19,894 nucleotides of DNA from DATDPY01 sp964395765 (GCA_964395765.1 CAYNCU010000054.1:1-19894); one strand, 5' to 3'. Positions 8,410 to 15,950 are shown, counted from the stretch's first letter. The notes: generated from the sequence alone by a model not told the origin. Numbers and translations: made by a program.

Positions 8410-9405
8410 CTACCACCTGACCAGCGCAGAAGCCCAGGTAAATCCACTACCAAAGGCAGCCAGGCAAATGAGTTTTCCATCCGCAATTTTGCCTTCTTCC
8501 CATGCTTCACTCATGGCAATGGGTATTGATGCACCTGTTGTATTACCATACCGCATTATATTATGATATACACGGCCATCGAGGCCCATTTTTTCTTCAA
8601 TAAATTTACTGATCCTGAGATTTGCCTGATGGGGAATAAGAAGGTCGATGTCCTTGATATCAAACCCGTTGGCGGTAAGTGATTCCTCTATTACTTCTTT
8701 AAACCGGACAACCGCATATTTAAAAACCAGATTTCCGTTCATATAGCCGTAAATGGTATCCCCATCCATGAGTTCTTTAGACATTCTGACTTTCCTGCTG
8801 CTGCCCGGATCTTTTACATAAAGTTCCTCGGCGAAGTTGCCATCGGAATGTATGTGCGTCGATAAAATTCCTTTATCTTCCTCAGTGGACGGTTGCAATA
8901 CCACAGCCCCTGCACCGTCCCCGAATATAACGGAAACGGCTCTTCCCCTGGTGGTAAGGTCCAGTCCCGAAGATTGTATTTCAGCGCCTATGACAAGTAC
9001 GTTATCGAACATCCCTGTTTTTACATATTGATCGGCAATGGATAACCCGTAGATAAAGCCTGAACACGCATTTCTTATGTCTATTGCAGGAATACCCGCA
9101 AGGCCTAATTCCCTTTGCATCAAAACTCCCGATCCCGGGAACATATAATCCGGGGTTATGGTAGCATATACAATCAAATTGACATCTTCAGTCTTCATTC
9201 CTGCTCTTTCAAGCGCCATTAAAGCGGCCCTGGAAGCCATATTCGCATTAGTATCCTTTTCAGGGTTAAAAAATCGGCGTTCTTTTATTCCTGTCCTTTC
9301 TATGATCCATTCATCCGATGTATCCATCAGCTTTTCCAGGTCCTTATTGGTTACAACACGCTCGGGGACAAAATGGCCTACTCCGGCTATTTTACTTTTT
9401 CTCAT
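8410..9405 (-). CDS. fabH: beta-ketoacyl-ACP synthase III (FabH)
   Basis: FabH starts fatty-acid synthesis by condensing acetyl-CoA or a branched acyl-CoA with malonyl-ACP in the cytoplasm. The 331-residue protein has the thiolase fold with the complete catalytic triad: Cys114 in RNACSGF, His259 in IPHQANLR and Asn288 in YGNTTGAS. FGDGAGAVVL (161-170) and the C-terminal AAFGSGFTWAS (316-326) are also typical. It is slightly longer than the E. coli enzyme (317) because of a loop around 195-225. The ATG at 9405 gives a normal N terminus (KIAGVGHFVPERVVTN). No other fab or acc genes are near, so this is an isolated copy. A specialised paralogue, for example one priming branched chains or pigment polyenes, cannot be excluded. 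Confidence 0.9.
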   Translation of the reverse strand: MRKSKIAGVGHFVPERVVTNKDLEKLMDTSDEWIIERTGIKERRFFNPEKDTNANMASRAALMALERAGMKTEDVNLIVYATITPDYMFPGSGVLMQRELGLAGIPAIDIRNACSGFIYGLSIADQYVKTGMFDNVLVIGAEIQSSGLDLTTRGRAVSVIFGDGAGAVVLQPSTEEDKGILSTHIHSDGNFAEELYVKDPGSSRKVRMSKELMDGDTIYGYMNGNLVFKYAVVRFKEVIEESLTANGFDIKDIDLLIPHQANLRISKFIEEKMGLDGRVYHNIMRYGNTTGASIPIAMSEAWEEGKIADGKLICLAAFGSGFTWASALVRW

Positions 9406-9476
9406 TATTTTGGGCTGTTTTTGCTGATAAAATTAAAATCTGTAGAACGTAAATTGAATAATTTTTAATTGATCTT

Positions 9477-9484
9477 CAAATATA
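9477..9484 (-). promoter_or_regulatory. possible -7 element of the fabH promoter
   Basis: On the minus strand this reads TATATTTG, an exact TAnnTTTG match 72 bases before the fabH start. The expected TTG element about 20 bases further upstream is missing (the region reads TTTTAG, at a shorter distance), so the call is tentative. Confidence 0.35.
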
Positions 9485-9689
9485 TATCTCCTTTACCACT
9501 AAAATTCGAATCGCTTAAATGCCGGGATCCCTATATTCATCGTTTGAAACCCTGTTATAAAAGCGGGTTTACTTATGAATTAAAGCGATAAACAAATTTT
9601 TAAGGGTAATAAACCGTAGGGATATGCCACTTTAAAAATATTATTTTAGCGCAAAGGTCATTGTTCATTTAGAAACCGCTATCCTGAAT

Positions 9690-9704
9690 CATTGATAATC
9701 AATG
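9690..9704. repeat. perfect 15-base palindrome, possible operator
   Basis: CATTGAT, a central A, and ATCAATG form a perfect inverted repeat about 110 bases upstream of the hairpin array. The length and symmetry suit a dimeric DNA-binding protein, but AT-rich palindromes of this size can occur by chance and no regulator is encoded nearby. Confidence 0.3.
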
Positions 9705-9814
9705 TCTTATGATCAAATAATGAAAAAATCATATAAATATTACATGTGTAACGGCATTCGATCGGTTAATTATTTATTATGATAAAAAATCTGTCCTTTT
9801 GAGTCATAAGTTTA

Positions 9815-9913
9815 AATAGCTGGGCGATTCAGCTGGTTTTGTAACGACAAAACCGATCCAACCAAAAAGGGTAGTGCTTGGTAGAAAGGCCGGAGAAATC
9901 CGGCTTTTCTTTT
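9815..9913 (+). ncRNA. candidate structured small RNA with four consecutive hairpins
   Basis: Four hairpins lie within about 95 bases. AGCTG (9818-9822) pairs with CAGCT (9830-9834). Directly abutting it, GGTTTTGT (9835-9842) pairs perfectly with ACAAAACC (9847-9854) around an AACG tetraloop. ACCAA (9861-9865) pairs with TTGGT (9878-9882). Last comes the terminator stem. No downstream plus-strand gene lies within 500 bases, so this is not an obvious leader or riboswitch. A loose -7 element, TAAGTTTA at 9807-9814, is placed to start transcription near 9821, but no TTG element is visible. It resembles no RNA family I can name (not 6S, SRP, tmRNA or RNase P). The last hairpin could instead simply end the minus-strand gene at 9933. 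Confidence 0.42.
9885..9913 (+). terminator. intrinsic terminator
   Basis: GCCGG (9889-9893) and CCGGC (9900-9904) form a GC-rich stem, extendable by AAAG against the following T run, around the loop AGAAAT, followed by TTTTCTTTT. It is strong on the plus strand. On the minus strand the run after the stem is only CCTTTCT, so termination of the gene ending at 9933 would be weaker. Confidence 0.7.
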
Positions 9914-9932
9914 ATATTCTAAATTGATCCTC

Positions 9933-10190
9933 CTATTCTTTTTTCTCCTCATCGTCCTGATCGGGAATTTCAATCTTTGGATTTACTTCATTCTCAGTCA
10001 GAATTTTATATAGATCTTTTTTAAGAATCCTTTCATCATCAATCAAAATGGAACCTCCTCCAGGTGATTTCCACAGTGAAAAAGGATTACCATCCGTCTT
10101 TTTTATATAGGTCTTATTGTTCATCATAAATACTATCTTAGTCCCTACAGGCAAAGGTGGTTTTTTGATTTTTTGTTTATTATCACTCAT
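9933..10190 (-). CDS. small hypothetical protein, lysine-rich head and acidic tail
   Basis: The 85-residue predicted cytoplasmic protein starts with a Lys-rich segment (MSDNKQKIKKPP). The strand-rich core (about 17-60) contains a KSPGGGSILIDD turn, and the end is very acidic (DQDDEEKKE). It has no cysteines, membrane helix or known catalytic motif, and I cannot name a family; the core could be a small barrel or SH3-like fold, but that is a guess. It stands alone, with non-coding DNA on both sides, a good -7 element just upstream and a hairpin terminator just downstream, so it is probably a one-gene transcript. Confidence 0.62.
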   Translation of the reverse strand: MSDNKQKIKKPPLPVGTKIVFMMNNKTYIKKTDGNPFSLWKSPGGGSILIDDERILKKDLYKILTENEVNPKIEIPDQDDEEKKE

Positions 10191-10209
10191 TGTTATTGAA
10201 AATTAGGTT

Positions 10210-10217
10210 CAAAATTA
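10210..10217 (-). promoter_or_regulatory. probable -7 element for the 85-aa gene
   Basis: On the minus strand this reads TAATTTTG, an exact TAnnTTTG match about 20 bases before the ATG at 10190, giving a leader of about 13 bases as for pdhC. A TTTG lies upstream, but with only 13 bases between the elements instead of about 20, so the -33 part is weak. Confidence 0.4.
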
Positions 10218-10295
10218 TAAAGTAATTGCACAAATGGGATAAAATTAGACTTTTAAAAAAAATTTAAATTTCTTTTATAAATCATCGATTATATT

Positions 10296-10418
10296 TTATT
10301 TTATGCGATTAATAATGGCTATTCCCAAAGCCGCTAATACACTTAAAGATGCAGGATATAGATAAGAAATAAGCAGAACAAACCCCAATACTGTAGGATC
10401 AAATTCCAAATTTATCAT
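10296..10418 (-). CDS. possible 40-residue single-helix membrane micro-protein
   Basis: An ATG-to-TAA frame encodes 40 residues: a short acidic head (MINLEFDP), an uninterrupted hydrophobic stretch from about 9 to 36 with one Tyr-Pro break, and a basic end (NRIK). This positive-inside layout suits a small inner-membrane protein with its C terminus in the cytoplasm. It fills much of an otherwise gene-free 255-base gap. Against it: no clear ribosome site or promoter is visible, the frame is open upstream into the antisense of the next gene, and short hydrophobic ORFs arise readily by chance in AT-rich DNA. I recognise no family. Confidence 0.33.
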   Translation of the reverse strand: MINLEFDPTVLGFVLLISYLYPASLSVLAALGIAIINRIK

Positions 10419-10445
10419 ATGCTGTAAATCACCGGTAGACTCAAA

Positions 10446-11012
10446 ATGAAGAATTTCAATGAATATCTTTCAGGGTTGAAATTGCCATGTTTCGTCCTGT
10501 TTAAAAATTTAAGATTTGAACACGATTATGATATTGATGCCTCCATTGCCCGGGGCGAAATTATTGACAGTGACACCTCCTGTGAAAAGTTAAGATCCGC
10601 GATCCCGAGGCCTCAATTTCCGGATGACGAGTACAAAATTTCCTTACTTGATTCCAAATACGGCCATATCAGCGAAGATGAACTTGAATTTGACGACACC
10701 CTTTTTGATATTACGGAAGGGGAGCCGGATGATTACGAAATCTTCGGGGAGTCCTATACCCTGGTTTTTATTTGTCCTCCTGATGAAGAATTTATTCTGA
10801 AATATCTCAGCAACCAGTATAGGAAAGAAAAGGATCTGGTGAATATTTGGATTAGTTATATTGACCGCCTGCACATCTTCCCGTTTTATTCTCTTGAAGT
10901 TACCTCCGATAAATTCCTAGAGAATATCAGTGAAAATTTTCAAAGCATAGTAAAGGAGCTGCCTGAACCACCCACTAAGGAAGAATGGGATGAATTAATT
11001 GATTATCTCTAG
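10446..11012 (+). CDS. acidic protein of unknown function
   Basis: The 188-residue product is strongly acidic, with a cluster around residues 70-103 containing many Asp and Glu residues (SEDELEFDDTLFD, then EGEPDDYE) and a tail PEPPTKEEWDELIDYL. It has no signal peptide, membrane helix, metal motif or nucleotide-binding loop. The alternation of hydrophobic and charged residues suggests a folded alpha/beta cytoplasmic protein. I do not recognise a family. It begins with ATG at 10446, is flanked by non-coding DNA and points toward the sugar operon 148 bases downstream. A weak AT-rich hairpin (11050-11067) in that gap may end its transcript. It could be an immunity-like or regulatory protein, but nothing in the sequence proves either. 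Confidence 0.68.
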   Translation: MKNFNEYLSGLKLPCFVLFKNLRFEHDYDIDASIARGEIIDSDTSCEKLRSAIPRPQFPDDEYKISLLDSKYGHISEDELEFDDTLFDITEGEPDDYEIFGESYTLVFICPPDEEFILKYLSNQYRKEKDLVNIWISYIDRLHIFPFYSLEVTSDKFLENISENFQSIVKELPEPPTKEEWDELIDYL

Positions 11013-11160
11013 CCGAACAAAAAACGGGAAGTGTATTGGCTGACGGTTTAGAATTTTTAAGAATTCTTTATAAATTGGCTAGAAGATCATCAGTTATTCG
11101 TCAAGACGAGAATAAACAACATTTTTCTTTTGCCTTACAATTTTTAAATACTATCATCTT

Positions 11161-12318
11161 ATGAAACGAAAAATCAGGATGGGAATGGTGGGAGGCGGCA
11201 AAGGTGCCTTTATCGGGTCAGTACATCGCATGGCAGCGTTGCTGGACGGACATATTGAATTGGTTTGCGGGGCTTTCAGTTCAGATCCGGAGAAATCGAA
11301 AGTTTCAGGACGGGACTGGTATCTGCCGGATAACAGGATTTATGATACCTACCAGGAGATGTTTATTAAAGAAAAGGAATTGCCTTTGGGGGAAAGAATG
11401 GATTTTGTAACCATTGTTACGCCGAACCATCTTCACTATGATCCGGCGAAGTTGGCATTAACTCACGGTTTCCATGTTGTTTGTGATAAACCTTTGTCGT
11501 TTAATACGGAGGAAGCGGAAGAACTTGCCGGCCTAGCGGATAAAACAGGACTTGTGTTCGGGTTAACGCATACCTATACAGGATATCCGATGGTTAAGCA
11601 GGCCAGGAAAATGATAATCTCGGGGGAATTCGGGAAAACCAGAAAAGTTGTTGTTGAATACCCCCAGGGATGGCTTTCAACGGCAATTGAGCTATCGGGG
11701 CAGAAACAAGCCTCCTGGCGGACAGATCCTAAGCGTTCCGGTAAGGCGGGCGCGATGGGAGATATCGGCACTCATGCGGGAAATATGGCAGAATATATAA
11801 CCGGCCTGAAAATTACCGAGGTTTGTGCCGATGTAAGCATTTTCATTGAGAACCGATTGCTCGATGATGACATCAATGCGCTTCTGCACTTTGAAAAAAA
11901 TGTAAAAGGCGTGATGCATTGCAGTCAGGTATGTGCGGGAGAGGAAAATAACATCAACATCCGTGTTTACGGGGAGACGGGAGGTATAGAGTGGCACCAG
12001 CATGAACCGAATAGCCTTATAGTAAAAAGACATGGCAAACCGGATGAAAATTACAGAACAGGTGCTGATAAATCTTATTTGAGCGAAGAGGCGATGGCGC
12101 ATACGAGAACACCCGGTGGACACCCGGAAGGATATATTGAAGCGTTTGCCAATATTTACCGGAACATTGCCATGGTTATTCAAGCCAGACTGGAACACAG
12201 GAAACCGGATAAAACATACCTGGATTTTCCCGATGTACATGACGGTGTCCGTGGAATGAAACTTATAGACGCCATTATTGAATCAGGAAAAAGTCAGAAA
12301 AAATGGATCCAACTTTAA
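11161..12318 (+). CDS. Gfo/Idh/MocA-family NAD(P)-dependent sugar oxidoreductase (cytoplasmic)
   Basis: Members of this family oxidise or epimerise sugars, inositols and amino sugars using NAD(P). The 385-residue protein has the N-terminal Rossmann fold with the dinucleotide loop at MVGGGKGAF (9-17), TPNHLHYDPA (87-96), and CDKPL (108-112) carrying the conserved Lys of the EKP motif. The C-terminal domain has GDIGTHAGNM (200-209), with Asp201 and His205 at the family's substrate-binding and catalytic positions. There is no leader peptide, so it acts in the cytoplasm. The next gene, a sugar isomerase/epimerase, starts 12 bases after the stop; the pair recalls inositol- or 3-keto-sugar-type catabolic modules. 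The exact sugar cannot be told from the sequence. Confidence 0.85.
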   Translation: MKRKIRMGMVGGGKGAFIGSVHRMAALLDGHIELVCGAFSSDPEKSKVSGRDWYLPDNRIYDTYQEMFIKEKELPLGERMDFVTIVTPNHLHYDPAKLALTHGFHVVCDKPLSFNTEEAEELAGLADKTGLVFGLTHTYTGYPMVKQARKMIISGEFGKTRKVVVEYPQGWLSTAIELSGQKQASWRTDPKRSGKAGAMGDIGTHAGNMAEYITGLKITEVCADVSIFIENRLLDDDINALLHFEKNVKGVMHCSQVCAGEENNINIRVYGETGGIEWHQHEPNSLIVKRHGKPDENYRTGADKSYLSEEAMAHTRTPGGHPEGYIEAFANIYRNIAMVIQARLEHRKPDKTYLDFPDVHDGVRGMKLIDAIIESGKSQKKWIQL

Positions 12319-12330
12319 ATCAATAGAATC

Positions 12331-13377
12331 ATGAAAGGACCTGGGATATATTTAGCGCAATTCATGGGTGATCAACCCCCCTATAACAACCTGGAAAATA
12401 TTTGCAGGTATATGTCGGGCCTCGGGTACGAAGGTGTTCAACTGCCGGCATGGGATGAACGCTGCATTGATCTTCAGAAGCTTGCCGAGAGCAAGGATTA
12501 CGTGGATGAAATAAGAGGAATAGTAGAAAGTACAGGGATGCAAATTACCGAATTGGGGACGCATCTTCAGGGGCAATTGGTTGCCGTACATCCTACCTAC
12601 GATTTGTTATTTGATGGCTTTGCACCCCAGAAATATCATAATAATCCGAAAGCAAGGACAGAATGGGCAATTAAGCAAATGATTTATACGGCGCAGGCCA
12701 GCCGGAATCTCGGTTTGAAAGCCGTGGTTACATTTTCAGGTTCCTTTTTATGGCCTTTCCTTTATCCCTGGCCACAACGGCCGGCAGGAATGATAGAGGC
12801 AGGATTCAGGGAATTGGCGAAACGCTGGCTTCCCATCCTGAATGAATATGATGATTGCGGCGTCGATTTGTGTTTTGAAATACATCCCGGTGAAGATCTT
12901 CATGACGGGATAACCTTTGAGCGCTTTTTGGAAGTTACCGGAAATCATCCCAGGGTAAAAATGATTCTCGACCCAAGTCATTTTGTCCTTCAGCAACTGG
13001 ATTATTTGTCACACATCGATATTTATCATGAATACATAAAAATGTTTCACGTTAAGGATGCGGAATTCAACCCTAACGGTAAGTCCGGTGTTTACGGCGG
13101 ATACCAGGAATGGATAGACAGGCCGGGAAGGTTTCGTTCTCCGGGAGACGGGCAGGTTGATTTCAAATCAATATTCAGTAAACTGGCTCATTATGGATAC
13201 GAAGGCTGGGCCGTTATCGAATGGGAGTGCGCACTTAAAAACCCTGAGGACGGTGCGAGGGAAGGGGCGGAATTCATCAGGAAGCACATGATAAAAAGAT
13301 CCTCAGCTTCCTTTGACGATTTTGCACGTTCCGGAGCCGATGATAAAATCAACAGGAAAGTTTTAGGAATTAATTAA
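12331..13377 (+). CDS. sugar phosphate isomerase/epimerase-type TIM-barrel protein
   Basis: This xylose-isomerase-like barrel family (AP endonuclease 2 fold) isomerises, epimerises or dehydrates keto-sugars and inositol derivatives with a divalent metal. The 348-residue protein shows the expected metal and catalytic positions at strand ends: Glu183 (CFEIHPGED), Asp214 and His217 (LDPSHF), His240 (MFHVKDAEF) and Glu297 (VIEWE). It lacks a signal peptide. The C-terminal tail (about 325-348) extends beyond the barrel. It is the second gene of an operon with the oxidoreductase upstream, so it probably handles that enzyme's keto product or substrate; this is an inference. It converges on the polyferredoxin gene with only 29 bases between stops and no visible terminator. 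Confidence 0.83.
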   Translation: MKGPGIYLAQFMGDQPPYNNLENICRYMSGLGYEGVQLPAWDERCIDLQKLAESKDYVDEIRGIVESTGMQITELGTHLQGQLVAVHPTYDLLFDGFAPQKYHNNPKARTEWAIKQMIYTAQASRNLGLKAVVTFSGSFLWPFLYPWPQRPAGMIEAGFRELAKRWLPILNEYDDCGVDLCFEIHPGEDLHDGITFERFLEVTGNHPRVKMILDPSHFVLQQLDYLSHIDIYHEYIKMFHVKDAEFNPNGKSGVYGGYQEWIDRPGRFRSPGDGQVDFKSIFSKLAHYGYEGWAVIEWECALKNPEDGAREGAEFIRKHMIKRSSASFDDFARSGADDKINRKVLGIN

Positions 13378-13406
13378 TATGTCTGTATAAGAATTCCGGA
13401 TCGGCT

Positions 13407-15014
13407 TCAGAAAGGAAACTCATCTTCCTTCAGTTTCGATTTTTCAAGTTTTTCTTCTTTTGGTTTCTGGGCAACCAACTGAACCGGATTTCCTTCAACA
13501 TAAATGGCCTTAAAAGGTCTCACAGGGCATGGGTGTTCGCAAGCACCACATCCGACACAAATCGTATCGTCCACTTCGGGAATAAATAATCCGGTATTCT
13601 CAAAAGGAACCATATTCACTGCCTTAGTCGGACAATGTTCAGAGCAGGCGCCGCAGTCGGTTCGATCGGTATAGACAACACAATTTTCCTTTATAAATTT
13701 GACCTTTCCCATCTGGATAGTTTTCTTCTCTTCGATGGTGGCAATATTTGTTATTGCATTCGTTGGACAGATATCCCCGCAAATCTTACAATCATAATTG
13801 CAAAAGCCTGACGAATAGTCCATGTAGGGCTGCATCATTCCTTCTATCCCGAATTGCAGGAAAGAAGGTTGCAAAACATTGTTAGGGCAGGCACTCACAC
13901 ATAAGGTACATGCCGTGCAATATTCAGTGAAATGCTTAATATCCAAAGAACCCGGTGGAAGGACGAGCCATTGTTTATTAAGTGGAATTTTTGAAGGACT
14001 TTTAGCAATAACATTATGTTTTATCGTCAGTGTATCACTTAATGCCCGTGCGCCGGAGGCGGTTGTCAGAAATAAAAATGCCTTGCTCACAAAGGACCGT
14101 TTTTTGAGATCGACTTTTCTTATTTTCGGTATAATTTCAGGGACATTTTTGGTTATGGAATTCTGGAAAAAAATTGCATGAGTACTACAGGCATCAAAAC
14201 AATTGTAACAAGCAACGCACCGGCTGAAATCAATTTCTTTATTTTCCCTGTCGATACAGCTTGCTTTGCAATCGTAAACGCACTTTCCACAATTATTGCA
14301 AGCCTGCGGATTAATCCGAAGTTTAAACAGTGAAAACCGGGACAGAATGCCAAGTAACGTTCCGACCGGGCATACAGAATTGCAATAAAGTCTTCCATAT
14401 CGATAGGCCAGCCATCCAATCAAAAGGATCATCGCCAGGGGGAAAACGATTTGGGTTGGATTTACTTCCCGGTAAACAACCGGCAATACGGCATAACTAT
14501 TGAATTTTGAAAGCAAAAGGGCAACAGAATTATTAAGAAAAATCACAACCGGCTTCATAAAAGTCGTAGAAATTCTCCCAAAATTACTATAAGGATCGGA
14601 TAAGTCGAGGAAAAAATAAAACCCGGAAAGAGAAGTAATAAAAACCAATAGGAGAATTCCGTAACGGAGGTTATTATGGGGCATGGAAAAATGATGAAAT
14701 TTTCTTCTTACCTTCCTGGACTTCATCTTCCGGGATGTCCAGGTAACGATGTCCTGGAGAGTTCCGAGTGGACAGACCGATGAACAATAGACCCTGCCGA
14801 ACAGCAAGGCAACTAACGAAATTATTATAAAACCTATACCTGAAGCGGTAAATAAAATAAGTGTATCGAGCAGGGAGGGAACAAATTGTAAAAAAAGAAC
14901 CGGGTCTGCAATCTTATAAAAATAATTATGCAGGTCAATAAAAAGTAATAGTGTTAACAGAAAGAATAGCAGGGAGACGACAATTCGAATTTTTTTCAGG
15001 AATCCAAGATCCAT
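13407..15014 (-). CDS. membrane polyferredoxin, NapH-like domain fused to NapG-like domain
   Basis: The 535-residue protein reads as two known redox modules in one chain. Residues 1-280 are NapH-like: helices at about 9-28, 50-72, 117-137 and 188-206, two CxxxCP motifs (Cys77/81 and Cys211/215), and two ferredoxin-type 4Fe-4S sites (Cys239/242/245/249 and Cys266/269/272/276). Residues 304-325 resemble a worn twin-arginine leader (KKRSF, then a hydrophobic stretch ending ARA). After it come four more cluster sites, as in NapG: Cys366/369/372/376, Cys405/409/412/416, Cys445/454/457/461 and Cys486/489/492/496. It probably moves electrons from the quinone pool or cytoplasm across the membrane to a periplasmic acceptor. 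It lies three bases after the DUF362 gene. No nitrate reductase is present, so the partner is unknown. Confidence 0.82.
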   Translation of the reverse strand: MDLGFLKKIRIVVSLLFFLLTLLLFIDLHNYFYKIADPVLFLQFVPSLLDTLILFTASGIGFIIISLVALLFGRVYCSSVCPLGTLQDIVTWTSRKMKSRKVRRKFHHFSMPHNNLRYGILLLVFITSLSGFYFFLDLSDPYSNFGRISTTFMKPVVIFLNNSVALLLSKFNSYAVLPVVYREVNPTQIVFPLAMILLIGWLAYRYGRLYCNSVCPVGTLLGILSRFSLFKLRINPQACNNCGKCVYDCKASCIDRENKEIDFSRCVACYNCFDACSTHAIFFQNSITKNVPEIIPKIRKVDLKKRSFVSKAFLFLTTASGARALSDTLTIKHNVIAKSPSKIPLNKQWLVLPPGSLDIKHFTEYCTACTLCVSACPNNVLQPSFLQFGIEGMMQPYMDYSSGFCNYDCKICGDICPTNAITNIATIEEKKTIQMGKVKFIKENCVVYTDRTDCGACSEHCPTKAVNMVPFENTGLFIPEVDDTICVGCGACEHPCPVRPFKAIYVEGNPVQLVAQKPKEEKLEKSKLKEDEFPF

Positions 15015-15017
15015 TCC

Positions 15018-15950
15018 TTATCCCACTTTTATGCGGTTGATCTTCAATTGATCAAGATTCATATTACCGATCTTAAGGTCATTAGCAATCCTGATATAAT
15101 TGATTGTTGAAGGTTCAAGACCAAAAAATTTAGTAGCAGCAGCATCAGCGGCTACAATATCGGTTGAAAGGATCAGTGATTTCATGGGTGATATATCCGA
15201 AACGGACACCCCACGAGGACCGTTCCGAAGCATTACATTATATGCGTCAACAACATTGAGTGTTGGTTTTTTCCACAACGGAAATTCTGCTATACATTCG
15301 TGAAGATTGTTCCTGTGCCAGAATTCCCTGTCCCATACAACCCCCATCAGGTTTTTCATACTGATGGTAAGTTTGGAAGAAGAATGATGTTTTAAAACCG
15401 GAACATTGATAAAAACATCAGAGCTTAAAAGCAATTCATGTACCTTGGCATTCTTAAGGATTTTAGCGCCTGCAATATTTACATTCTGGTAGTAATTTTC
15501 AGTATTGCCGCCGACAATTTTTCCGCCGGCATCTTTTACCGCCTTTTCAATTCCGCTGTTCGAATAACATTTGGTCCAGTTATCGCAGGTATGATCGAAA
15601 GCATATACATCTTTAGCACCTGCATCGAAACAATGCCTGATTATCCTTGAGACCAGTTTTGGATTGGTGTCGGCCGCTCTTTCAGGATCCGAATCCCATC
15701 CTATATTGGGTTTTATAACGACCGTTTGACCCTTTTTAACAAACTGGGACATGCCTCCCATTGATTCTATTGCCTTGTCGAACATAATATCCGGCTCGCC
15801 TCCTCTTACAGCAACGAGGTCCCACGGCAGCGCGGTGGAATCAGGTAGACTAAATCCCAGCGCTTTATTAATATTAAAAATTCCGAATGATGCGGCACCG
15901 GTTGCTAAACCCACACCGATTCCCGTCCTGATAAAATTCCTTCTGTCCAT
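15018..15950 (-). CDS. DUF362 protein with Tat signal
   Basis: The 310-residue protein starts with a twin-arginine leader (DRRNFIRTG at 2-10, hydrophobic region to about 25), so it should be exported folded, probably with a bound cofactor or partner. The DUF362 domain (about 45-290) shows VVIKPN (77-82), NVPVLKHH (182-189), SMKNLMGVVWDR (197-208) and STDIVAADAAATKFFG (262-277). Unlike some DUF362 proteins it has no ferredoxin cysteines of its own; the clusters are in the next gene, whose start lies three bases downstream, so the two are an operon and probably physical partners. The family's biochemical function is not established. The start at ATG 15950 is supported by the leader. Confidence 0.85.
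   Translation of the reverse strand: MDRRNFIRTGIGVGLATGAASFGIFNINKALGFSLPDSTALPWDLVAVRGGEPDIMFDKAIESMGGMSQFVKKGQTVVIKPNIGWDSDPERAADTNPKLVSRIIRHCFDAGAKDVYAFDHTCDNWTKCYSNSGIEKAVKDAGGKIVGGNTENYYQNVNIAGAKILKNAKVHELLLSSDVFINVPVLKHHSSSKLTISMKNLMGVVWDREFWHRNNLHECIAEFPLWKKPTLNVVDAYNVMLRNGPRGVSVSDISPMKSLILSTDIVAADAAATKFFGLEPSTINYIRIANDLKIGNMNLDQLKINRIKVG

Larger units (their letters stand above)
9406..9932. other. 527-base non-coding region rich in inverted repeats
   Basis: No credible protein gene lies here. The left end holds the probable fabH promoter. 9510-9589 has an outer inverted repeat (ATCGCTTAAAT at 9510-9520 against ATTAAAGCGAT at 9579-9589, one mismatch in 11) enclosing AAACCC (9547-9552) and GGGTTT (9565-9570). 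ATCCCTA at 9527-9533 could pair instead with TAGGGAT at 9617-9623. A perfect 15-base palindrome sits at 9690-9704. The right end is a run of hairpins with a terminator, listed separately as a candidate small RNA. It is long for the gap between two minus-strand genes. Confidence 0.55.

Noticed and set aside
8393..8416. GTG start of the small gene overlapping the end of fabH
   Set aside because: The extra eight residues are lysine-rich filler, and the ATG at 8392 avoids the overlap.
9702..9782. 26-codon plus-strand ORF upstream of the hairpin array
   Set aside because: It is too short, starts inside the palindrome, and has no ribosome site or recognisable sequence; probably chance.
9818..9904. 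tRNA or tRNA-like attachment site
   Set aside because: There is no T-arm consensus, anticodon arm or CCA end, and the hairpins do not form a cloverleaf; no integrase is present.
11050..11067. AT-rich hairpin after the acidic-protein gene as a terminator
   Set aside because: The stem is AGAATT/AATTCT with only three T residues after it, too weak to call.
11094..11115. Inverted repeat TTATTC/GAATAA upstream of the sugar operon as an operator
   Set aside because: There are only six matching bases with a ten-base spacer and no regulator nearby; chance is likely in AT-rich DNA.
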